64,000 bases of DNA from Candidatus Poribacteria bacterium (GTDB lineage Bacteria > Poribacteria > WGA-4E > WGA-3G), in NCBI GenBank assembly GCA_022821065.1, contig JAJEEK010000063.1, forward strand, positions 35,998 through 99,997, read 5' to 3'. Both the position numbers and the translations under genes were made by a program. The notes beneath the pieces were generated by a model, which ran no database searches, had not been told where the DNA came from, and saw only the letters and a program-made list of their open reading frames with translations. Positions 1-7,525 of this stretch are shown here, in pieces (the first letter of the stretch is position 1; every line of letters starts with the position of its first letter).

Positions 1-1
1 A

Positions 2-541
2 CACGGCAGAACTCGGCTTTTCACGACTGTTGTGGAAGTTAAACCGAGACAAGGCGTTTCTAAGTACAGTGAAACCCATACCTTTGATGTGTACGACATC
101 ATGCGGCAGCTCAACGATTCACGTTTCCGTGGTCGTCATGGACTCGGTAGTGCCCGCGTCCTGAAAACCGATGCGACCCTTCGCGGCGACTTGTTCGCCC
201 ATCCCGGCTTTGGGCGAAGCTACATCCGAAACGTCCCGTCGTGGCGACGCTGGCGCCCCGATACCTCTCATATACAGCATGCGATGACCACTGGGAACCA
301 AGGGCAGAATTTCGTCTTTGACGCGAGTCCTGAATTTGATCAGATGCGGACGGATGTCGGAAATAACGGGAAACCCGTTGAGGTGCAGGGGGTCGTCACC
401 GGATTTGACGGTGCCTATCCAATTATATCAGTGAAGAAATATGCGGTAGGCTACCACTTGAGGAACAAAACATCTGAACCTGAAAACGGAACGGAAACAG
501 AGGGAAAACCGACTTACGATTATCTTGAAAATCGAGAGTGA
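2..541 (+). CDS. 3' part of an unrecognised protein
   Basis: The frame is open from the left edge, so the gene begins outside the window; an in-frame GTG at 32 has no visible ribosome site and is probably internal. About 179 residues are visible. The middle is rich in basic and aromatic residues (around RNVPSWRRWRPD) and the last third has a hydrophobic beta-like stretch (VEVQGVVTGFDGAYPIISVK) followed by a charged tail. I do not recognise a family; the beta-rich part could be a small barrel, which is only a guess. It runs toward the convergent threonine synthase gene, whose stop lies 7 bases away, so the two transcripts must meet here. Confidence 0.6.
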   Translation, partial: HGRTRLFTTVVEVKPRQGVSKYSETHTFDVYDIMRQLNDSRFRGRHGLGSARVLKTDATLRGDLFAHPGFGRSYIRNVPSWRRWRPDTSHIQHAMTTGNQGQNFVFDASPEFDQMRTDVGNNGKPVEVQGVVTGFDGAYPIISVKKYAVGYHLRNKTSEPENGTETEGKPTYDYLENRE

Positions 542-548
542 TTCTCCT

Positions 549-1754
549 TTATGACTGATAGCCGCCGGTATTGAATAACACAACGCGCTCGGAAGATTCA
601 ATTATCCCGTCCGAGACGAGCTGCTTGAGTGCAGCGACGGTCGCTGCACCTTCGGGACATGTCAAGAGTCCCTCGGTTGTAGGCAGCAATTGCATTGCCT
701 CACGGATAGCGTCATCCGTAACTGCAATCGCGGCACCGTTGCTTTTACGAATCGCCTCTAAGATAAGGAAATCACCGATCGCCTGCGGGACGCGTAAACC
801 GCTCGCGACTGTGTGTGCATCAGCCCACGGCGTTGCTTCAGTTGCGCCTTCTTTCCACGCTTTAACGATTGGTGCACAACCGGTCGATTGCACGGAAATA
901 AAACGGGGTCTCTTCTTCCCGATCCACCCAATCGCTTCTAATTCTGCGAAACCTTTCCACATCCCGACAATACCGGTACCGCCGCCTGTAGGATAGATGA
1001 TGACATCCGGTAGTTCCCACTCGAACTGCTCAGCGAGTTCAAATCCCATCGTCTTCTTGCCTTCAACACGGTACGGTTCTTTAAGGGTTGACACATCAAA
1101 CCACCCTTCACGCGTCTTCCGCTCTGCTACGATTCTTCCTGCGTCGTTGATTAAACCGTCGATCAATGTGACATTCGCTCCTGAGAGTTGACAGGTCTCT
1201 TTGTTAAAAGCAGGTGTGTCTTTTGGCATGAAGATGTGTGCGGTTATACCAGCGGCGGCGGCATAAGCAGCGAGTGCCGTAGCGGCGTTGCCAGCAGAGG
1301 GAATTGCCAATTGGGTTAATCCGAGGGACTTCGCCTTCGATACTGCCATCGCCAAGCCGCGTGCTTTGAAACTACCGGTAGGCAGCCGCGATTCGTCCTT
1401 CACCCATACCTCTGACAGTCCAAACCTTTCGCCCAATCTTTTCGTGTGGATGAGCGGTGTCATCGTCTCCCCAAGTGTTACGATATCCGCTGGATTAGAT
1501 ATAGGCAAGAGTTCCGAATAACGCCAGAGTGATGCGGGTCTTGACAGGAGAGCGTCGGGAGTCCATTTCCCTGATAGTTGTTCAAGCGCGTAACGGGCAA
1601 GTAGCGGCTTTCCACAGGAACTACAGACGTTCTGAGGTGTCGTGTGCGGATAGGTTTCACCACACCTGCTACATTCAAGTCTTTCTAATTTTCCTTGCGG
1701 TTCAGTAGGGTGGATTGGGGTTTTTATGTCCATTTTCGTAGAATAAAATTTCAT
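549..1754 (-). CDS. thrC: Threonine synthase
   Basis: PLP-dependent conversion of O-phosphohomoserine to threonine, cytoplasmic. About 401 residues, normal for the class with an N-terminal metal-ribbon. Seen: two CxxC pairs near residues 29-51 (CSRCGETY and CSSCGKPL), the PLP-lysine motif GSFKARG near residue 127, the substrate/phosphate loop PSAGNAATALAAYAAAAG, and the glycine loop PTGGGTGIVG. It follows the carbamoyltransferase gene by 29 bases on the same strand and probably shares its promoter at 2797-2825. No clear Shine-Dalgarno precedes the first ATG; ATG at residue 8 is a possible alternative start. Threonine deaminase and cysteine synthase folds are related, but the ribbon plus TGGG loop favours threonine synthase. 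Confidence 0.9.
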   Translation of the reverse strand: MKFYSTKMDIKTPIHPTEPQGKLERLECSRCGETYPHTTPQNVCSSCGKPLLARYALEQLSGKWTPDALLSRPASLWRYSELLPISNPADIVTLGETMTPLIHTKRLGERFGLSEVWVKDESRLPTGSFKARGLAMAVSKAKSLGLTQLAIPSAGNAATALAAYAAAAGITAHIFMPKDTPAFNKETCQLSGANVTLIDGLINDAGRIVAERKTREGWFDVSTLKEPYRVEGKKTMGFELAEQFEWELPDVIIYPTGGGTGIVGMWKGFAELEAIGWIGKKRPRFISVQSTGCAPIVKAWKEGATEATPWADAHTVASGLRVPQAIGDFLILEAIRKSNGAAIAVTDDAIREAMQLLPTTEGLLTCPEGAATVAALKQLVSDGIIESSERVVLFNTGGYQS

Positions 1755-1783
1755 CTAATATGCATCAAAATTCTGAATATGGG

Positions 1784-2722
1784 TTAGGCTTGGGCAAGCA
1801 GTTTAAGAACGATCGCTTTCATGCTATGGAGGCGGTTCTCGGACTGGTCAAAGATAATTGAACGTTCATCGTTGACGAGTTCACCTACGATTTCGTAGCC
1901 GTGATGTGCCGGGAGGCAGTGCATAATCTTGCAATCGTGTGCCTTCAACAGTTCGGAATTCAATTGATACGGCATCATCTTTTTTAGCCGACGCTCGCGC
2001 TCTTCAGCAAAAGCCGGATCCGTGAAGAACTCCATATCCACCCAGGTATCGGTATAGACGACATCGCTTTCAGCGATAATTTTTTCAAGCACATCTCCGA
2101 CATCTGCAGTATCCGTATCAAGGGTCTTATAGAGTCCTTTTCGAGCGGCTGCGTCCCATAACTTCTTATCAACGGCAGCGGGGTTCACTTCCGGTGCGAC
2201 GACAGTTACTTCGACGCCGACCTTCATACCGGCAGCGATCAGCGAGTTACAGACGTTGTTATGTACACCAACAAAACATAATTTAATCCCTTCCAACCTA
2301 CCAAAATGTTCCTGTATCGTCATCAGGTCACCGAGTGCCTGCGTCGGGTGGTATTTATCACAACAACCGTTGATAATTGGTACGGTCGCGGCGGCGGCAG
2401 CTGTAACGAGTTCATCGTGTTTCAAGAACCGAGCCAAGATAATATCAACGTACGCCGATAGGACGCGCATCTCATCACCGAGGTCTGCCAACGCAAAGTT
2501 TGTCGTGCGCCAGTCGAGGTAGTGCGCGTGCCCGCCGAGTTGCGTAATACCGATTTCACCGGCGCAGCGCGTTCGCGTGGAGGTTTTTTGGAAAAGCAGA
2601 CAGAGACTTTTACCACCGACAGCATGCCTGTACTTTTCGGGGTATCTTTTCATATTTAGGCTGTCTTCAACCGTTTCAAGGATGTCTGTTTCTGACCAAG
2701 GGCTTAGTGTAATTAGGTGCAT
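1784..2722 (-). CDS. Ornithine carbamoyltransferase-like enzyme
   Basis: Carbamoyl-phosphate-dependent transcarbamoylase, cytoplasmic. The start at 2722 is chosen over a GTG at 2755 because GGAGG lies just before this ATG; length is then 312 residues, typical for the family. Carbamoyl-phosphate motifs are intact: STRTR near residue 47, HPTQ near 130 and HCLPAH near 268. The ornithine-binding loop, normally DxWxSMG, reads DTWVDMEFF near residue 227, so the Ser-Met-Gly that contacts the amino-acid substrate is replaced. The acceptor may therefore be an acylated ornithine, another amine, or ornithine bound differently. It leads an operon with threonine synthase under a consensus promoter. Family call sure; exact substrate open. 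Confidence 0.85.
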   Translation of the reverse strand: MHLITLSPWSETDILETVEDSLNMKRYPEKYRHAVGGKSLCLLFQKTSTRTRCAGEIGITQLGGHAHYLDWRTTNFALADLGDEMRVLSAYVDIILARFLKHDELVTAAAAATVPIINGCCDKYHPTQALGDLMTIQEHFGRLEGIKLCFVGVHNNVCNSLIAAGMKVGVEVTVVAPEVNPAAVDKKLWDAAARKGLYKTLDTDTADVGDVLEKIIAESDVVYTDTWVDMEFFTDPAFAEERERRLKKMMPYQLNSELLKAHDCKIMHCLPAHHGYEIVGELVNDERSIIFDQSENRLHSMKAIVLKLLAQA

Positions 2723-2796
2723 AGTTACCTCCACAGTGGGCTTGGAAACCGGCACGCGGTCTCTTTTTTAGTGCCGATGTTAAATAGGAAACCATA

Positions 2797-2825
2797 ATTA
2801 TACCGAACTTTTTAAGATATGTCAA
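2797..2825 (-). promoter_or_regulatory. Consensus sigma-70-type promoter
   Basis: Reading leftward, TTGACA, 17 bases, TATAAT: a perfect match to the bacterial housekeeping promoter. Predicted start of transcription is near 2790, about 68 bases before the carbamoyltransferase ATG. Likely drives the carbamoyltransferase-thrC operon. Confidence 0.75.
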
Positions 2826-2901
2826 ATATTTTCTATCCGTTAGGCAGGGCCATTCAATTTTAAGAAATTATTGGGTTTAGCGTCCTTTTCCAGGGTCCGG
2901 T

Positions 2902-2940
2902 GCGAAAATCTAGCGAAATGCTGCGAAATGCTGCGAAAAT
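2902..2940. repeat. Short tandem repeat in a degenerate intergenic repeat
   Basis: The unit gcgaaatgct is repeated about three and a half times with one 11-base variant. It directly follows the sequence ccagggtccggtgcg (from about 2890), which resembles the end of the ccggtgcggtt repeat family found at 36028, 44709 and 61197. The spacer 2723-3025 otherwise holds only the promoter at 2797. Confidence 0.6.
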
Positions 2941-3025
2941 TTCAGCGGTTTAATTTGGATTTCCCCAGATTTATAACATAATATATATTAAATATTAACA
3001 TCTGTGAATCGGTTTTGATTTTCGT

Positions 3026-6000
3026 TTATAGGTGTTCAGGTAATCCGTTAACAATGTCTACCGTCTCTAAACTGACTGTGATAACCTGGCCAATTAAACG
3101 GAGGATATACTCGGGATCTTCATTGCGATTGGGATCGTTCTTGATTCCGCTCCGTTTGTCTATCTTCACACGATACTGATCTACAACCCATTCCAACGCT
3201 GAACGATTTCCCAGCCGATATTCAAACACTTCAGGCGGGATGCCCTCCAATGTGAGGAAGTCATTGTATGTCAACTGCGTCTTGTCTTTAGAGAATTTCA
3301 TTCGTTCTACATGCAGATTGACTTGCATGCCGGGTGTCTCGATCATTTCAAGTTTATCGTATTGGGGTTGGGATTCGTAGGTGACGTGGAGGTTTGCCAA
3401 CCGCGCGCCTGCCTTCGCAAATGCCCAGAACTCTTCGGCGAAAGGGATATGCGGTAAGTCTCGTTTGAGGTTTTCTTGATACCGCTTGCGATAATCGGGC
3501 TGATGCAGGAGTCCGTAGGTATAGTGGAAGATGTCCCATTTAGTGATGGTGTCATCTTTGTAGTGTTTTTGAAACTGCGTCAATGCCCAATCGGTGATAT
3601 TTTCGCGGCGATTAGTGCCATCCTCATCGTAGGTGTAGAATGGAAAACATTGGGAAGTTCCTGTTAAATGCAATTCTGGAATTATATCAACTAACAACGC
3701 GTGAAAAATGTCGTTTGTGCCAGGTGAACTAACACAAATGACCTGATTTTTCTTCTCAGTTGCAGGCGTAGGAAAAATAGAAGGGAAAACATAAACCCTC
3801 TGGTTCATTAACCTATCAAAGTAAAGATACGATTTGGTAAAAGGACGGTAGAGAGAGGTTCTCACTTTTTCCGGTGAAAAATCAATCAATTCGCTGTTTT
3901 TGAGCTCCGATTTCAGTCTATCTGTCCATTTAATCTTGGTGTTATCGGGGTTAACAAAATCATTGACATTTACCGTCCGATCCGTCCGCTGTTCCCATCG
4001 TGCTGTCTCCGCGTTATAGAACGCTATCATCTTTGTCATATTTTCAGTCAGTGCAGTTGGGCTAGGATTGTATGCCCAAGCATCACGGCTCGTTGTCACG
4101 CCTCTGCTGTAACTCTTAAAAATCGCTCCGACTGCCATATCCTTCGCCATTTTTGTTGCTTTGCTTCCGATTGGCATAAAGGTGTCAAATTCTGTGCGAA
4201 GATCCCCTGTGAGCCATGTATGTCGCTTATCAGGTTTCAATTCCTGCCCGTCTATATTGCCAACATGCTGCCTCTCCTCCAGAAATGCAAAGGTGCGCGC
4301 TTTACTCCACATTGCCATTTCATCGTTATAGAAAATCCGCGCGCCAGCCTCTTTTCTATATTGCTTTGATTTCACCAGAACATTGATACTCACACCGATC
4401 TGAATACCGAAGACATTAGAGTCTGCAGGGTGCCGTTTGCGAATGTTCCCTCCTAAATCCAGAATATAGAGTGTGTCAAATTCTTCGGCGAGGTGCTTGC
4501 GCATCCCATCAAACGAGGTTCCATCAAGAAAGTTGTGGTTAGTAATAAACACAACAATCCCTTCTTCTCCCAACTTATCTGTTGCCCAGCGAATCGCTTT
4601 GACGTACGGATCATAAAGTGAATTTTTCAGTTGTGCCCTGGAGTCGGCTGCATACGTGTTCCGCACCCGCGTGTCAACCGCTACATGTCGCCGATTCCTG
4701 TTGTTATCGTTCTCGTTTTTCTGCCCAGCGTTGTAAGGCGGATTGCCGATAACGACGAACATTGGGGTCCCTCTCTGCTCCTCAACCCGAAGTGTATTCT
4801 CCGGTGTAAAAAAGGAAAACTGTCCTGTCTGGTGGGGCGCGTCCATCAAATCTACCGTATCAAACGTATCTACGAAACAGATATGTGGAAATGGCTCATA
4901 ATCGCCTGTTTTCTCAAAATAGGCGTGTTCAATGTTTAGGCTTGCAATGTAATAGGGGAGCAGCATCACCTCGTTGCAGTGGAGCTCCTCTCGGTATTTT
5001 TGTGGCAGTCGTCTGCCTTGAATTTCTTGCATGAGGCGTACGATAAAGTTGCCGGTGCCGACGAAGGGATCGATAATGTGAACTCCCATATCGGAGAGTG
5101 ACCGTCCGAACTCGGTTTTAAGAACGTGTTCAACGCTTTTCACCATGAAATCTACGATCGGCTGTGGTGTATAGACGATACCGTGCGTGTCGGCAACCTT
5201 CACCGAAAAACCTTGAAAAAACTGTTCATAGACAGTATTCAAGAACGACTGTTTCTGTGAGAAATCGGTGATAGTCGCAGCGGTTTTCTCAATTGCAATG
5301 TAGAAAGGATTTAGGGGACGCAGGAACTCGGAACGGCTTGGGGAACGCTGCGTAAGGACGTGGATTACCTTCTCAATTTCTTGGGCGACGATGTTTCTAT
5401 TGGTAAAATCGGGATTATCAAAAACTGTGCGGAAAATCCGCTCGGTGAGGAGATGTTGAATCAGCATCTCCTCCACTTGTGCCTCAGTGAGGTTTGGGTC
5501 AATAGCGGCTCGGCACTGCTGATGAAAATTCGCAAATGCTTGTCGAAAAGACGGGTTATCCTGCATCTCGGTCTCAACACGCTTCGCGACACCACGTCCG
5601 AGTACTGGCACCTTCTCCCGAAATTCTTCCACCGCGGCATACCAATCGACGATGTTTTCTTCTTCATAGGCAAAGAAGGTGTTCAACAGATCGATAAGAT
5701 TCTTTGGATCCGTCAGATCACAATCAAGGCGGAGGTGCTCGTTCTGATAGAGGAGGGCGCGGTTCGGCGATTGAATAATGATATTTTTAAACGGATATCC
5801 TGCTTCCGATTTCCGCTGCGCTTCGGTCGGGAGATCGTCCTGCGTATCCTTTGCTTCCCAGTGTCCGTGTGGCAAGTCGAAAGCATCAACGACTTCGCCA
5901 TCTAACTGGATGCGTCTGTTCGCTTTTGTGTAGCGTGTCTTTTCACAAACAAGGATGAGGTCTGCTTGTCGGCAATAGTGTTGGAGGAGCGTTTGGAATG

Positions 6001-6109
6001 CGGTTCGGACTGCACCTTCGTGCTTCGCGCCGATTTTCGTGTATGCTTCGAGTTCTGCATAGTAGTTTTTGATGGGTTTATGTGTCGGTTTGATATTATG
6101 TGTCGGCAT
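3026..6109 (-). CDS. Single-chain restriction-modification enzyme (nuclease + N6-adenine methyltransferase)
   Basis: Probable type IIG/ISP-like restriction enzyme that methylates and cuts DNA from one chain, 1,027 residues. N-terminal PD-(D/E)xK-like nuclease: aspartates near residues 70-77, then EAK near 83 (HWEAKD). Helical spacer to about 330. Gamma-class adenine methyltransferase: SAM loop DPFVGTGNF near 348 and catalytic NPPY near 453. The remaining half matches the layout of type ISP C-terminal/target-recognition regions. No Walker A or other helicase motif is visible, unlike true type ISP enzymes of about 1,500 residues, so it should not translocate DNA. GGAG lies 7 bases before the ATG. 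No specificity subunit or other defence gene is adjacent. Confidence 0.88.
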   Translation of the reverse strand: MPTHNIKPTHKPIKNYYAELEAYTKIGAKHEGAVRTAFQTLLQHYCRQADLILVCEKTRYTKANRRIQLDGEVVDAFDLPHGHWEAKDTQDDLPTEAQRKSEAGYPFKNIIIQSPNRALLYQNEHLRLDCDLTDPKNLIDLLNTFFAYEEENIVDWYAAVEEFREKVPVLGRGVAKRVETEMQDNPSFRQAFANFHQQCRAAIDPNLTEAQVEEMLIQHLLTERIFRTVFDNPDFTNRNIVAQEIEKVIHVLTQRSPSRSEFLRPLNPFYIAIEKTAATITDFSQKQSFLNTVYEQFFQGFSVKVADTHGIVYTPQPIVDFMVKSVEHVLKTEFGRSLSDMGVHIIDPFVGTGNFIVRLMQEIQGRRLPQKYREELHCNEVMLLPYYIASLNIEHAYFEKTGDYEPFPHICFVDTFDTVDLMDAPHQTGQFSFFTPENTLRVEEQRGTPMFVVIGNPPYNAGQKNENDNNRNRRHVAVDTRVRNTYAADSRAQLKNSLYDPYVKAIRWATDKLGEEGIVVFITNHNFLDGTSFDGMRKHLAEEFDTLYILDLGGNIRKRHPADSNVFGIQIGVSINVLVKSKQYRKEAGARIFYNDEMAMWSKARTFAFLEERQHVGNIDGQELKPDKRHTWLTGDLRTEFDTFMPIGSKATKMAKDMAVGAIFKSYSRGVTTSRDAWAYNPSPTALTENMTKMIAFYNAETARWEQRTDRTVNVNDFVNPDNTKIKWTDRLKSELKNSELIDFSPEKVRTSLYRPFTKSYLYFDRLMNQRVYVFPSIFPTPATEKKNQVICVSSPGTNDIFHALLVDIIPELHLTGTSQCFPFYTYDEDGTNRRENITDWALTQFQKHYKDDTITKWDIFHYTYGLLHQPDYRKRYQENLKRDLPHIPFAEEFWAFAKAGARLANLHVTYESQPQYDKLEMIETPGMQVNLHVERMKFSKDKTQLTYNDFLTLEGIPPEVFEYRLGNRSALEWVVDQYRVKIDKRSGIKNDPNRNEDPEYILRLIGQVITVSLETVDIVNGLPEHL

Positions 6110-6185
6110 CGCGTTTCTCCACGTGGCGTTGGCAATCGGATTTAAGATATAGTAAAACCCACAATTACTTGGATACTCACAAAAT

Positions 6186-6206
6186 GGCGAGGATACAATC
6201 CTCGCC
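6186..6206 (-). terminator. Hairpin terminator behind the Ldh2 gene
   Basis: Nine-base-pair perfect stem (ggcgaggat / atcctcgcc) with a 3-base loop, followed leftward by ATTTT. It lies 50 bases past the stop of the 6257-7327 gene and before the restriction gene. The T tract is short, and similar hairpins occur as a dispersed repeat at 27395-27535, so it may be a mobile repeat used as a terminator. Confidence 0.55.
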
Positions 6207-6256
6207 TGCAGTGAGAGTGGTTTGGTCCCTGACGAACTGTAAACTTATTTTAGATT

Positions 6257-7327
6257 TTACTGTCGGTTCCATGGGATTTCCACATCTAACTCGTCGGCGA
6301 GTTTCTCAATTTCTTGCACGGGCTGCTTGTGTAGCGGAATCCCGTTTGCGAGACGTTCTTGCGTCAACTCCCATTCAATCTCACCGGGTAAGGTGACACG
6401 GTCAAAGCCACTGCGGGGTGTCGCCTGACGCGTCATCTGAATCTGACGGTCAATTTCCGCTTTGAATTCTGCAACGTCGGTAAAACTGGCAATATTAATC
6501 GCAAAGAAAAAGTGCGCCGATACGCGCTTTTCAAGGGGAGCGTCTCCAGGCTGAAACCGTTTGTTGATACCCATCAATCCACCGCTTAACGGACCGCATA
6601 AGATATCCATTACAATTGCTAAGGCAGAACCTTTCGGGCCTGCGGCGGGTAGGATAGCGGCGACTTTCGTCGGATCATCGGTTTCGTTGCCATCTGCGTC
6701 GAGTGCCCATCCCAACGGGATTTTCTGTTGGTATAATCTTGCAGTCCCAATCCGTCCAGCAGCAGCGGCACCGCACGCCATATCTAACACAATCGGCGGT
6801 TCTTCACCCGCAGGGATCGCAAAGGAGAACGCGTTATTGCCGATCGAAGTGCTTCTGGCACCGTGGACAGCGACGTTCACACCGAGTCCGTTGGTCGTTG
6901 CGAAACCGATCATATCGTGTGGAATCGCGCGTATCGCATGGCTTGAGGCAGCTCCAAAGTGATTGCTATTCCGAACAATTGCCACACCTATCGAAACGGA
7001 CTTCGCCTTTTCAATAGCGATATTCATTGCTCGGATACCGACGAGATGTCCTAACCCGCGGTCGCCATCTAACAAGACAGAGGCGGGGTTATCCTCAAGT
7101 GTTTGAAGGTTCGGATTCGGATTGATACTTCCACTGATAACGCCTCGGACATAACCCGGCACGGCACGTGTCGCGTGTGAGTGAACCCCACGTAAGTCCA
7201 TCAGGACCTGCATTTCAGCGATGGTATCTGCATCGGATTGTGCAACACCGACTTTCTGGTAGAGTTGGCTACAGACGTTTTGCAATGCTGTTGCGTTGAT
7301 GATTACTTCCTGTTCGTGTTGATTCAT
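6257..7327 (-). CDS. Malate/L-lactate dehydrogenase family (Ldh2) oxidoreductase
   Basis: NAD(P)-dependent oxidoreductase of the Ldh_2 family, which includes malate, ureidoglycolate, 2,3-diketogulonate and sulfolactate dehydrogenases. The start at 7327 is chosen because AGGGGG precedes it; an earlier in-frame ATG at 7393 overlaps the promoter. About 356 residues, normal length. Seen: DLRGVHSHA near residue 32 with the family histidine, RNSNHFGAAS near 115, the TTNGLGVNVAVHG loop, and DMACGAAAAGRI. The exact substrate cannot be told; in a sulfatase-rich setting a sulfonate or sugar-acid substrate is possible but unproven. Transcribed alone, divergent from the DUF1592 gene. Confidence 0.85.
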   Translation of the reverse strand: MNQHEQEVIINATALQNVCSQLYQKVGVAQSDADTIAEMQVLMDLRGVHSHATRAVPGYVRGVISGSINPNPNLQTLEDNPASVLLDGDRGLGHLVGIRAMNIAIEKAKSVSIGVAIVRNSNHFGAASSHAIRAIPHDMIGFATTNGLGVNVAVHGARSTSIGNNAFSFAIPAGEEPPIVLDMACGAAAAGRIGTARLYQQKIPLGWALDADGNETDDPTKVAAILPAAGPKGSALAIVMDILCGPLSGGLMGINKRFQPGDAPLEKRVSAHFFFAINIASFTDVAEFKAEIDRQIQMTRQATPRSGFDRVTLPGEIEWELTQERLANGIPLHKQPVQEIEKLADELDVEIPWNRQ

Positions 7328-7364
7328 GGCTATAGACCCCCTATCACGATTTGAGAGTGCTACC

Positions 7365-7393
7365 ATTTTAGCAAACCCGGTATAAAAAAGCAA
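7365..7393 (-). promoter_or_regulatory. Promoter of the Ldh2 gene
   Basis: Leftward TTGCTT, 17 bases, TAAAAT, placing the transcript start about 30 bases before the ATG at 7327. It forms a divergent pair with the rightward promoter at 7431. Confidence 0.5.
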
Positions 7394-7430
7394 ATTTTGT
7401 CAAGCACATCAAGTGCTCTTCATTATTTCC

Positions 7431-7460
7431 TTGACTTTATCTAAAAAGTTGTGGTACTAT
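7431..7460 (+). promoter_or_regulatory. Promoter of the DUF1592 gene
   Basis: TTGACT, 18 bases, TACTAT, about 60 bases before the ATG at 7526. Divergent from the Ldh2 promoter, 38 bases apart. Confidence 0.5.
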
Positions 7461-7525
7461 TTATTATACACAGCAATCACCAATAAACACATACACCCAA
7501 TTCTGCAGCTTGGTGGAGTTTACCG

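Noticed and set aside
5360..5905. 181-residue plus-strand open frame
   Set aside because: Antisense to the restriction enzyme's N-terminal third; no family marks.
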